Part shown: piece by piece, positions 17,190 to 24,694 of the stretch
Layout: the number at the start of each line of letters is the position of its first letter
Numbering within the stretch: the stretch's first letter is position 1
Source: Heliomarina baculiformis
GTDB taxonomy: Bacteria > Pseudomonadota > Alphaproteobacteria > Rhodobacterales > Rhodobacteraceae
Assembly (NCBI RefSeq): GCF_019966545.1
Contig: NZ_JAIMIC010000006.1
Span: 186,001 to 250,000 of the forward strand
Length of the DNA stretch: 64,000 bases
Direction of reading: 5' to 3'
Position numbers and translations under genes: made by a program
The notes under the pieces: model-generated
What the model was told of the DNA's origin: nothing
Database searches by the model: none
The model's input: only the letters and a program-made list of their open reading frames with translations

Positions 17190-18035
17190 ATGATCATTTC
17201 CCGCCTTCACGGCCGCCTTGGCAACCAGATGTTCCAATATGCCGCCGCGCGAGCTTTGGCGGCGCGCCTTGATCTGCCGGTGGGGCTGGACGCGCGAGAG
17301 GCACTCGCACGGGGTGAAGGATTTCTGACCCGCGTATTCGACCTTCCCCTGACCACGCCGGAACCGCTGCCCCCCTCCCGTCGTGAAAAACCGCTGGCCT
17401 ATGCGCTCTGGCGCTATGCCGGGCGCATGCCGTACCTGCGGCGGGAACAGCGTCTTGGCTATAATGCCGCGTTTGAGACATGGGGCGACCAAAGCTATCT
17501 GCACGGCTATTGGCAAAGCGAGAAGTATTTCTCTGCCATCGCCGATACGATCCGTGCCGACTTTGCCTTTCCGGAATTCTCTTCACCGGAAAACGCCGAC
17601 ATGGCCCAGCGCATCGGTGAAACACTTTCCGTTGCCCTGCACGTCCGGCGCGGCGATTATGTGGCGCTGGACGCGCACGTGCTCTGCGACCAAGCCTATT
17701 ACGATGCGGCGCTTGCCCGGATTTCTAACAACCTCTCCACAGACCCCACGGTCTTTGTCTTTTCCGACGATCCCGAATGGGCCCGCGAGAACCTGCCGCT
17801 GCCCTTTGAAAAAGTCGTTATCGACTTCAACGGCCCCGACCGAGATTTCGAGGACATGCGGCTTATGTCGCTCTGCCGGCACAATATCATCGCCAATTCA
17901 TCATTTTCCTGGTGGGCTGCTTGGTTGAACACACATTCGGACAAGATAGTCGCGGGACCGGCAAACTGGTTCGGCGACCCCAAGCTGCAGAACCCGGACA
18001 TCCTTCCGCCCAGTTGGATTCGGATCGAAACCTGA
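17190..18035 (+). CDS. Glycosyltransferase family 11 (alpha-1,2-fucosyltransferase-like)
   Basis: The 281-residue protein starts at ATG 17190 (MIISRLHGRLGNQMFQYAAA), the canonical GT11 N-terminus. The GDP-fucose-binding motif HVRRGDY is present near residue 153. The C-terminal motif NSSFSWWAAWLN, followed by VAGPANWFG, also fits. It is predicted to transfer fucose, or a related 6-deoxy sugar, to a surface glycan. No GDP-fucose synthesis genes (gmd, fcl) lie in the window. It converges on the pseudouridine synthase gene with only 3 bp between stop codons. Confidence 0.9.
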   Translation: MIISRLHGRLGNQMFQYAAARALAARLDLPVGLDAREALARGEGFLTRVFDLPLTTPEPLPPSRREKPLAYALWRYAGRMPYLRREQRLGYNAAFETWGDQSYLHGYWQSEKYFSAIADTIRADFAFPEFSSPENADMAQRIGETLSVALHVRRGDYVALDAHVLCDQAYYDAALARISNNLSTDPTVFVFSDDPEWARENLPLPFEKVVIDFNGPDRDFEDMRLMSLCRHNIIANSSFSWWAAWLNTHSDKIVAGPANWFGDPKLQNPDILPPSWIRIET

Positions 18036-18038
18036 GTT

Positions 18039-18692
18039 TCAGAACGGCGCGGGCGCACGGAATTTCAACGAGGCACCGCCATCAGGGTGTTTGATGCGGA
18101 GTTCCTCGGAATGCAGCATCATCCGGTCATGATCCAGCGCCGCCCCGCTGGCGTAAAGCGGATCGCCAAGGATCGGGTGGCCCAGCGACAGCATATGCAC
18201 CCGCAGCTGATGGCTTCTCCCGGTCTTGGGGAATAACCGAACCCGCGTGGTATCCCCCTCATGGCGTAGAACTTTCCAGTCGGTCTGCGCCGGGCGTCCG
18301 TTCTCGGGATCGACCATCTGGCGCGGTCGATTTTCCCAATCCACGATCAGTGGCAGATCCACCGTGCCCGATTTCGGCTCCAGCCTGCCATCAAGCCGCG
18401 CCACATAGGTCTTCTTGGCATAACGTTTTTCGAATTGCAGCCCAAGGTGACGCTGCGCATGTGGCGTCAGGGCAAAGACCATCACGCCCGATGTGTCGCG
18501 GTCCAGACGATGCACCAGCAGTACATCGGGAAACACCGCCTGCAACCGCGTGATCAGGCAGTCCGCCAGATGTTCGCCCTTGCCCGGCACAGATAACAGC
18601 CCGTCGGGCTTGTTCACGACGACGATCTGCGCATCGTGGTGCAACAGGTCCAGCGGACCCTCGGGCGGGTTATATTCTGATCCGGGTGCCAT
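18039..18692 (-). CDS. RluA-family pseudouridine synthase
   Basis: This 217-residue enzyme isomerises specific uridines in RNA to pseudouridine. The start was set at ATG 18692 (MAPGSEYNPPEG), because sequence further upstream has no family similarity. The catalytic Asp is in VHRLDRDTSG (D64), the universal RluA motif II. NKPDGLLSVPGKG (motif I) and KTGRSHQLRVHMLSLGHPIL (motif III) are also clear. There is no S4 domain, so it resembles the RluA/TruC size class. The target position cannot be deduced. Confidence 0.93.
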   Translation of the reverse strand: MAPGSEYNPPEGPLDLLHHDAQIVVVNKPDGLLSVPGKGEHLADCLITRLQAVFPDVLLVHRLDRDTSGVMVFALTPHAQRHLGLQFEKRYAKKTYVARLDGRLEPKSGTVDLPLIVDWENRPRQMVDPENGRPAQTDWKVLRHEGDTTRVRLFPKTGRSHQLRVHMLSLGHPILGDPLYASGAALDHDRMMLHSEELRIKHPDGGASLKFRAPAPF

Positions 18693-18788
18693 GCGCCGCT
18701 GCTTACGCGCTGCGAAGGGCGCGCACAACAACCCACTTGCGGCCTCACCCGTGCAGGGCAACAGTGCCGGAAACAGGAGGAGACACAG

Positions 18789-19199
18789 ATGCACCTGACC
18801 ATCACCCGTATGCAGGAAGTTGTCGCTAGCGGCGATGATACCAAGATCGCCGACCTACTGGCCGAGGACGTGAAATTCCTGCCTCCAACCTACTTCGCCA
18901 CATGGACCGGGCGGGAACCCGTGGCGGCCGTTCTGGGACATGTTGGCAAGGTCTTTACCGACTTCAGCTATCGGCGCGTGATGGGCGACGGCAAGGATTG
19001 GGCGCTCGAATTCCAGTGCAAGATCGGCGAGTTGGACGCGGTTGGCGTCGATCTGATCACCCTGAACGATGACGGTCTGATCGCGGTTTTCGAAGTGGTC
19101 ATGCGCCCGCACAAGGCGGTTGGCGCCCTGCGCGAAGCGATGAACGAGCGGGTCAAGACCGACGCGCGTTTTCTCAAGTTCCGCGAAGCGCTGAGCTGA
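18789..19199 (+). CDS. SnoaL/NTF2-like protein of unknown function
   Basis: This 136-residue protein has the cone-shaped NTF2/SnoaL pattern: an N-terminal helix (TRMQEVVASGDDTKIADLLA), the segment EDVKFLPPTY, then alternating beta strands ending in GLIAVFEVVMRP. The start is well supported by AGGAGGAGACACAG before the ATG. Proteins of this fold serve as small-molecule isomerases, hydrolases or binding subunits, so no reaction can be assigned. Its promoter region overlaps the 5' end of the divergent pseudouridine synthase gene. Confidence 0.8.
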   Translation: MHLTITRMQEVVASGDDTKIADLLAEDVKFLPPTYFATWTGREPVAAVLGHVGKVFTDFSYRRVMGDGKDWALEFQCKIGELDAVGVDLITLNDDGLIAVFEVVMRPHKAVGALREAMNERVKTDARFLKFREALS

Positions 19200-19223
19200 T
19201 TGTGGATCAAGAAATGTGTCAAC

Positions 19224-19244
19224 TAAGTCAGCAATATTGACTTA
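19224..19244 (+). promoter_or_regulatory. Perfect dyad upstream of the aminotransferase gene
   Basis: TAAGTCA-N7-TGACTTA is a perfect 21-bp interrupted palindrome, 53 bp before the aminotransferase ATG. It is AT-rich in a GC-rich setting, as expected of an operator. No regulator gene is adjacent. Confidence 0.5.
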
Positions 19245-19297
19245 ATTGCTCCGATCCGCACAGTGCGGCCCAGTCATGTTGATCGGAGGACAGAGAG

Positions 19298-20503
19298 ATG
19301 AACTGGGAACAGGTATTCGCGACCCGGATGACGCGCATGAAGGCGTCGGAAATCCGCGAACTGCTGAAACTGCTCGAGCAGCCGGATATCATCTCTTTCG
19401 CGGGCGGCATCCCGGATCCCAAGCTGTTTCCCGCGAAAGCCTTCGAAAAGGCGTTCTCGGCCATCCTCAGCGGTGATAAGGCGCAGGCCGCCCTGCAATA
19501 CTCTGTCAGCGAGGGTTATCTGCCACTGCGCAGCTGGATCGCCAGTCAGATGGCCGCGCTCGGCGTGCCCTGCAACGAGGACAACATCCTCATCACCTCC
19601 GGATCGCAGCAGGCCCTCGATTACCTCGGCAAGCTGTTGCTGTCCCCAGGCGATACCGCCCTTGTCGGCTGGCCGACCTACCTTGGCGCTCTCGGGGCGT
19701 TCAACGCCTATGAGCCACGCTACGACCAGCTCTCGCCCGACACCAACAGAACCCCGCAAAGTTATGCCGATGCCGCGGCCCAGGCGGATAGCGAGGTGAA
19801 ATTCGCCTATACTTCCGCCGATTTCGCCAACCCTACCGGCCACACGCTCGACCGGACGGCCCGTGGAAAACTGCTCGACCTGGCGGAACAGCTCGACATT
19901 CCCGTTATTGAGGATGCCGCCTATCAATCGTTGCGTTACGACGGAGAGGCGATCCCTCCGATCCTCGCGCTTGAGATCGAACGAACCGGCGACATCAATG
20001 CCGCGCGTACGCTCTATTGCGGCAGTTTCTCGAAAACGCTGTCGCCCGGCCTGCGCGTCGGCTGGGTCTGTGGCGCGGCCCCGGTGATCCGTCGGCTTGT
20101 CCTGATGAAACAGGCGGCAGACCTGCATTCCTCTACCATCAACCAGATGGCCATTGCCGAGGTGGCCAGCCGCATGTTCGAAAGCCACGTGGCAAACCTG
20201 CGCGACGTCTATAAACCGCGCCGTGACCATATGCTGGACGCGCTGAAACGGCATATGCCAGACGGCGTGGAATGGACCCGACCCGAGGGCGGCATGTACG
20301 TCTGGCTCACCCTGCCCCAACACCTCGACGCGGCGGATCTTCTGGCAAAATCGCTCGAAACCCAACGCGTCGCTTTTGTGCCCGGTCGGGCATTTTTCGC
20401 GGACGGCAGCGGGGGCAATACGCTCCGGCTCAGCTTTTCCTGCGCCGATCAGGCCCAGATCGAGGAAGGCATCACCCGTCTTGGCCGCCTGCTCAGGGAA
20501 TAG
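19298..20503 (+). CDS. PLP-dependent aminotransferase, class I/II (2-aminoadipate/LysN-like)
   Basis: This 401-residue fold-type I aminotransferase carries SFAGGIPDPKLFP near residue 34, the hallmark of the aminoadipate/MocR-related branch. TSGSQQALDYLGKLL binds the cofactor phosphate, NPTGHT follows, and the Schiff-base Lys lies in GSFSKTLSPGLRVGW. It transfers an amino group between an amino acid and a 2-oxo acid. The substrate could be an aromatic, branched or dicarboxylic amino acid. The start follows GGAGGACAGAGAG. It forms its own transcription unit behind a candidate operator dyad. Confidence 0.93.
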   Translation: MNWEQVFATRMTRMKASEIRELLKLLEQPDIISFAGGIPDPKLFPAKAFEKAFSAILSGDKAQAALQYSVSEGYLPLRSWIASQMAALGVPCNEDNILITSGSQQALDYLGKLLLSPGDTALVGWPTYLGALGAFNAYEPRYDQLSPDTNRTPQSYADAAAQADSEVKFAYTSADFANPTGHTLDRTARGKLLDLAEQLDIPVIEDAAYQSLRYDGEAIPPILALEIERTGDINAARTLYCGSFSKTLSPGLRVGWVCGAAPVIRRLVLMKQAADLHSSTINQMAIAEVASRMFESHVANLRDVYKPRRDHMLDALKRHMPDGVEWTRPEGGMYVWLTLPQHLDAADLLAKSLETQRVAFVPGRAFFADGSGGNTLRLSFSCADQAQIEEGITRLGRLLRE

Positions 20504-20644
20504 CGGGCGGGATCATGCCGATTATCGAGAAATAACCGTAACTGTTTCGCGCTTCGGTCACATTCCGGCGAAAAGCATGTCAAACGGAAAGACAGGTCCC
20601 CTCAAACACCGTGGCCCCTGTCGGATAGACATAAGGAATTGAAA

Positions 20645-22177
20645 ATGAACCGTTTAGCCCGCCTGAGTTGTACTGCCGCGATGGCCTCTGTCGCCCTTGG
20701 ACAACCCGCATTTGCGGATGTCAGCGCCGACGATGTCTGGACCAATATCAAGGCCTATCTCGATACCTTTGGCGGCAAGCCGGAAACGACCATAAAACGT
20801 TCGGCGGATGCCGTCAGCGTCGGTCCCATCACGATGTCCTGGGACCTGCCAGAGGATGAAGGCACTCTGACTCTGACCCAGTCGGGGTTCGATCTTGTTC
20901 AGAACGATGACGGCACGGTTGATATCCAGTATCCGGCCACGCAGAGCGTTACGATGCGGGCCGAGATCACCGACGAAGGCACCTATACCGGAACAGTCGA
21001 CGTCACCTCGACCAACCTGAACATCTCTGCCAGCGGACTGCCGGGCGACATCTCCTATGAATACTCGGCAGATCAGCTCGACTTTACCGTCCGGGATGTC
21101 GAATTCGAGGATATCCAGTCCGAAGGTCTGACCATCGGCGGTACCGCACGCGATCTCTCCGGCAGCGCCAGCATCGCCGCCTCAAGCCTTGTGACGGTAG
21201 ACGGGCAAATGAAGCTGGGCGCGAATGAGTTCAACGCGGACTACACCGATACTGCCGGTGTAAGGTCGGTCTTCTCCGGCACGGCGCAGGGCCTGACTGC
21301 CTCGCATGAAATGATCCTGCCTCGCAGCGGCATCTCCCTCCTCAACCTCGCCGATGCGATGGAACGCGGTCTGCGCTTCACGGGCGAAAGCAGTATCGAT
21401 GGATACCGGTCGGAACAGACCATCACGCTCGACGGGGCGCCGGTCTCGCATCAGCTGTCGGAGTCGGAAACCTACGACAACATCTTTTCTCTGAACCGCG
21501 AAAGGCTGCAAGTCGCCGCCCTGCTTGAGAATACGCGGTTGTCCTTCAGTGCGCCCGACGCGATCCCCTTTCCGATTAGCGCGATCATCGCGCGGAACAC
21601 GGCCAGCGCCACGCTGCCGATCTCGGCGGGGGAAAGCCTTCAGGACGCAGCCCTGTCGATTGACATGACCGGTTTGGAAATCCCCGAACAGCTCTGGGGC
21701 ATGATCGATCCCACGAGAGAAATTCCCCGCGATCCTATGGCCCTGACACTTGCCCTGAATGCCAAGGTCAAGAGCTTCTGGGACTGGTTCGATTTCGCCG
21801 ACGTCGCGGCGCGGGGCAAGGCGGGCGACCTGCCCGGCGAATTGCACGCGCTCACCCTTGAGAACTTTCGGCTCAAGGCCGCCGGCGCTGAGCTGACCGG
21901 CAAGGGCGAGGCGAGCTTCGATAATAGTGACAAAACCACCTATGAGGGATTTCCCAAGCCCACAGGTGTTCTCGACCTGACCCTTCGTGGCGGCAACGCC
22001 CTGCTCGACCGGCTCGTCAAGATCGGGCTTCTGCCGGAACAGCAAGCCATGGCCGCGCGCATGATGGTCGGCATGGTCGCCAAACCCGATGACAACGCGG
22101 GCGAGGATGTACTGAACTCCCACCTCGAATTCACCGAGGACGGCGAGCTTCTTGCCAACGGCATGCGCATGCGCTGA
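20645..22177 (+). CDS. DUF2125 domain-containing exported protein (paralogue A)
   Basis: A 510-residue protein with a signal peptide (MNRLARLSCTAAMASVALGQ, cleavage likely after FADV-proximal Ala near residue 25). It then has long beta-rich sequence of the DUF2125 type. Recognisable segments are DDVWTNIKAYLDTFGG, QNDDGTVDIQYPATQ, and near the C-terminus GVLDLTLRGGNALLDRLVKIG. It ends LLANGMRMR. ATG 20645 was chosen over an upstream TTG because AAGGAA lies at a suitable distance. Function is unknown; the fold suggests an envelope protein. A second copy of the family is at 56245-57771. Confidence 0.88.
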   Translation: MNRLARLSCTAAMASVALGQPAFADVSADDVWTNIKAYLDTFGGKPETTIKRSADAVSVGPITMSWDLPEDEGTLTLTQSGFDLVQNDDGTVDIQYPATQSVTMRAEITDEGTYTGTVDVTSTNLNISASGLPGDISYEYSADQLDFTVRDVEFEDIQSEGLTIGGTARDLSGSASIAASSLVTVDGQMKLGANEFNADYTDTAGVRSVFSGTAQGLTASHEMILPRSGISLLNLADAMERGLRFTGESSIDGYRSEQTITLDGAPVSHQLSESETYDNIFSLNRERLQVAALLENTRLSFSAPDAIPFPISAIIARNTASATLPISAGESLQDAALSIDMTGLEIPEQLWGMIDPTREIPRDPMALTLALNAKVKSFWDWFDFADVAARGKAGDLPGELHALTLENFRLKAAGAELTGKGEASFDNSDKTTYEGFPKPTGVLDLTLRGGNALLDRLVKIGLLPEQQAMAARMMVGMVAKPDDNAGEDVLNSHLEFTEDGELLANGMRMR

Positions 22178-22189
22178 TCGTGGACACCC

Positions 22190-22214
22190 GAAGGCCTCCC
22201 GTCTGGGGGCCTTC
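22190..22214. terminator. Terminator-like hairpin between convergent genes
   Basis: GAAGGCC and GGCCTTC form a perfect 7-bp stem, further extended inside by CC/GG. It lies in the 39 bp between the DUF2125 gene and the convergent oxidoreductase gene. The T tract is weak in both directions. Confidence 0.6.
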
Positions 22215-22216
22215 AC

Positions 22217-24658
22217 TCAGGCGCGCACTCTTTCACTTTTGGGATCATACATGGGCTTCATCGAAGCCTCAGCCGTTACCCGAACACCCGCCACGTCGAT
22301 CTCGTAGCTGGACGCCAGCACCTCTGCCACGCTTTCGCCAGCGCAGGGCACATAGCCAAGCCCCATCGCGCCGCCCAGATGATGCCCGTAGGCCCCTGAA
22401 CTCAGGAACCCGACAATCTCTCCGTTCCGCAGGATGGGTTCGTTGTGGTACAAAAGCGGTTCGGGATCGGTCAGGCGGAACTGCACCAGCCGCCGCTTCA
22501 ACCCCTCTTCCTTCTTGCGCAGCACCGCGTCACGGCCGATGAAGTCGGGCTTGTCCCTCTTCACCGCAAACCCAAGGCCCGCCTCAAGCACGTGGTCCTC
22601 GCAGGTGATATCATGGCCGAAATGCCGAAAGCCCTTTTCCATGCGAGCGCAATCCATCATGTGCATCCCCGCCAGCTTGAGCCCGAGATCCTGTCCGGCC
22701 TCCCAGAGCGTCTCAAAGGCATGGGCCGCCATGTCCGAGCTGACGTAAATCTCCCAACCCAGTTCACCCACGTAAGAGACGCGATGCGCGCGGGCCAGCC
22801 CCATGCCAAGTTCGATTTCCTGCGCCGTACCAAATGGATTGACCGCGTTTGAGAAATCATTGGGCGACACGGCCTGCATCAGCTTGCGCGCATTCGGTCC
22901 CATTACCGCCATCACCGCTTCGCCCGGGGTAACATCGGTGATGACAACCGCCCGGTCCCCCACATGCCGCCGCAACCATGTTTCATCCGCCAGCCGTGTC
23001 CCCGCCGGAGTCACCACCAGATAAGCGGTCTCGGCCAGGCGCGTGACGGTCACGTCCGCTTCGATTCCGCCGCGCGCGTTCAGGAACTGGGTATAGACGA
23101 TCTTACCCGGTGCCACGTCCATCTCGGCCCCGCAGACGTGGTTGAGAAAAGCCATCGCATCGCGCCCTTCGACCCGCAGCTTGCCGAAAGAGGTCATGTC
23201 ATACATCGCCACGTTCGACCGCACTGCCGCATGTTCCTCGGCCACGTTGTCGAAAAAGTTCTGGCGTCCCCAGCTGTATTCATACGCCTGTGCCTGCCCC
23301 ACGCGCGCGTACCAGTTCGCCCGCTCCCAGCCTGCCAGCTCTCCCATGACCGCGCCACGTTCAAGCAGATGCGCATGAAGCGGCGAGCGACGCACGCCCC
23401 GCGCCGTTGCCTTTTGGCGGAAAGGAAAGTGGTCCGCGTAAAGCAGGCCCAGTGTCTCGGTCGAGCGCTCTTTCAGGTAACGTTTATTCCCCTGAAATGG
23501 CTGCATCCGGCTGATATCGACATCACGGAGGTCAAACGGTTTCTCGCCGTCTTCCATCCATTGCGCCAACGCCATACCCGCGCCGCCGGCTGACTGGATA
23601 CCGATAGAATTGAACCCGGCCGCAACCCAGACATTGTCCATCTCGGGGGCGAGGCCAAGGTGATAGGCGTCATCGGGCGTAAAGCTCTCGGGCCCGTTAA
23701 AGAACGTATGGATGCCCGCTTCGGCCAGCATCGGTACCCGGTTCACCGCTTGTTCGAGGATCGGTTCGAAATGATCGAAATCCTCGGGAAGCTGGTCAAA
23801 TTCGAAATCCTCGGGGATTCCGTCCATGCCCCATGGCTTTGATACCGGCTCGAAGGCACCCAGAAGGATCTTGCCCGCATCTTCCTTGTAATAGGCGCAT
23901 TCATCCGGCACCCGCAGCACCGGCAGTTGGGTCAGTTCGGGGATATTCTCGGTCACGATGTAGAAGTGTTCGCAGGCCTGAAGCGGTACGTTCACGCCAG
24001 CCATCCGGCCGACTTCGTGTCCCCACATCCCGGCACAGTTTACGATCATGTCGCAAGCGATATGGCCGTCGCCATCTACCCCCTGATAGCTGACCCCGGT
24101 CACCCGGCGCCCGGTTTTGTGACTCTCCGTAACCTTCGTGCGTTCGGCAACGACCGCCCCACGCTGGCGCGCGCCTTTAGCCAGTGCATGGGCGATGTTC
24201 CCCGGATCCCCCTGCCCGTCCTTTTCCAGGTAGACCCCGGCCACCACGCCATCGAGGTTCAGATGCGGATAGAGTTCGCCTATCCCGGTTGGGTCGATCT
24301 CTTCAACCGAAACACCAAAGGCCCGCGCCATCGCTGCCTGACGGAAGATCTCTTCTCGCCGTTCCGCCGTCAGCGCCACGGTGATCGACCCATTCCGCTT
24401 GAACCCGGTTGCAACCCCGGTTTCCGCTTCTAGGCCGCCATAAAGCTCTTGGCTGTAGCGCGCGAGCTTCGTCATGTTCGCCGTCGCCCGAAGCTGCGCG
24501 ATCAGACCCGCCGCATGCCATGTCGTTCCCGATGTCAGCTGCTTGCGTTCCAGCAGCACTACGTCCGTCCAGCCGATTTTGGTCAGGTGATAGGCCACCG
24601 AGCAACCGATCACGCCGCCGCCGATGATGACCACACGGGCCTTTTCAGGAATAGTCAA
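22217..24658 (-). CDS. FAD-dependent oxidoreductase with folate-binding domain (dimethylglycine/sarcosine dehydrogenase-like), copy 1
   Basis: An 813-residue, two-part enzyme. The N-terminal ~400 residues are a DAO-type FAD domain with the Rossmann motif VVIIGGGVIG (9-18) and TTWHAAG, whose His (H48) is the usual site of covalent FAD attachment in dimethylglycine dehydrogenase. The C-terminal ~400 residues are a GcvT-like tetrahydrofolate domain (MYDMTSFGKLRVEG, SYVGELGWEIYV, MMDCARMEKGFRHFGHDI). The family oxidatively demethylates N-methyl amines and passes the carbon to folate. The start is TTG 24658, preceded by AGCGAGGTAAGC; later starts would cut the FAD motif. It is the last gene of the operon. 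Confidence 0.93.
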   Translation of the reverse strand: MTIPEKARVVIIGGGVIGCSVAYHLTKIGWTDVVLLERKQLTSGTTWHAAGLIAQLRATANMTKLARYSQELYGGLEAETGVATGFKRNGSITVALTAERREEIFRQAAMARAFGVSVEEIDPTGIGELYPHLNLDGVVAGVYLEKDGQGDPGNIAHALAKGARQRGAVVAERTKVTESHKTGRRVTGVSYQGVDGDGHIACDMIVNCAGMWGHEVGRMAGVNVPLQACEHFYIVTENIPELTQLPVLRVPDECAYYKEDAGKILLGAFEPVSKPWGMDGIPEDFEFDQLPEDFDHFEPILEQAVNRVPMLAEAGIHTFFNGPESFTPDDAYHLGLAPEMDNVWVAAGFNSIGIQSAGGAGMALAQWMEDGEKPFDLRDVDISRMQPFQGNKRYLKERSTETLGLLYADHFPFRQKATARGVRRSPLHAHLLERGAVMGELAGWERANWYARVGQAQAYEYSWGRQNFFDNVAEEHAAVRSNVAMYDMTSFGKLRVEGRDAMAFLNHVCGAEMDVAPGKIVYTQFLNARGGIEADVTVTRLAETAYLVVTPAGTRLADETWLRRHVGDRAVVITDVTPGEAVMAVMGPNARKLMQAVSPNDFSNAVNPFGTAQEIELGMGLARAHRVSYVGELGWEIYVSSDMAAHAFETLWEAGQDLGLKLAGMHMMDCARMEKGFRHFGHDITCEDHVLEAGLGFAVKRDKPDFIGRDAVLRKKEEGLKRRLVQFRLTDPEPLLYHNEPILRNGEIVGFLSSGAYGHHLGGAMGLGYVPCAGESVAEVLASSYEIDVAGVRVTAEASMKPMYDPKSERVRA

Positions 24659-24694
24659 AGCTTACCTCGCTTATTTTCGCATCTCGGGCGCATG

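Noticed and set aside
18027-18040. GAAAC-CTGA-GTTTC hairpin at the convergent stop codons of GT11 and the pseudouridine synthase
   Set aside because: A 5-bp AT-rich stem spanning the stop codon, without a T tract, is too weak to call a terminator.
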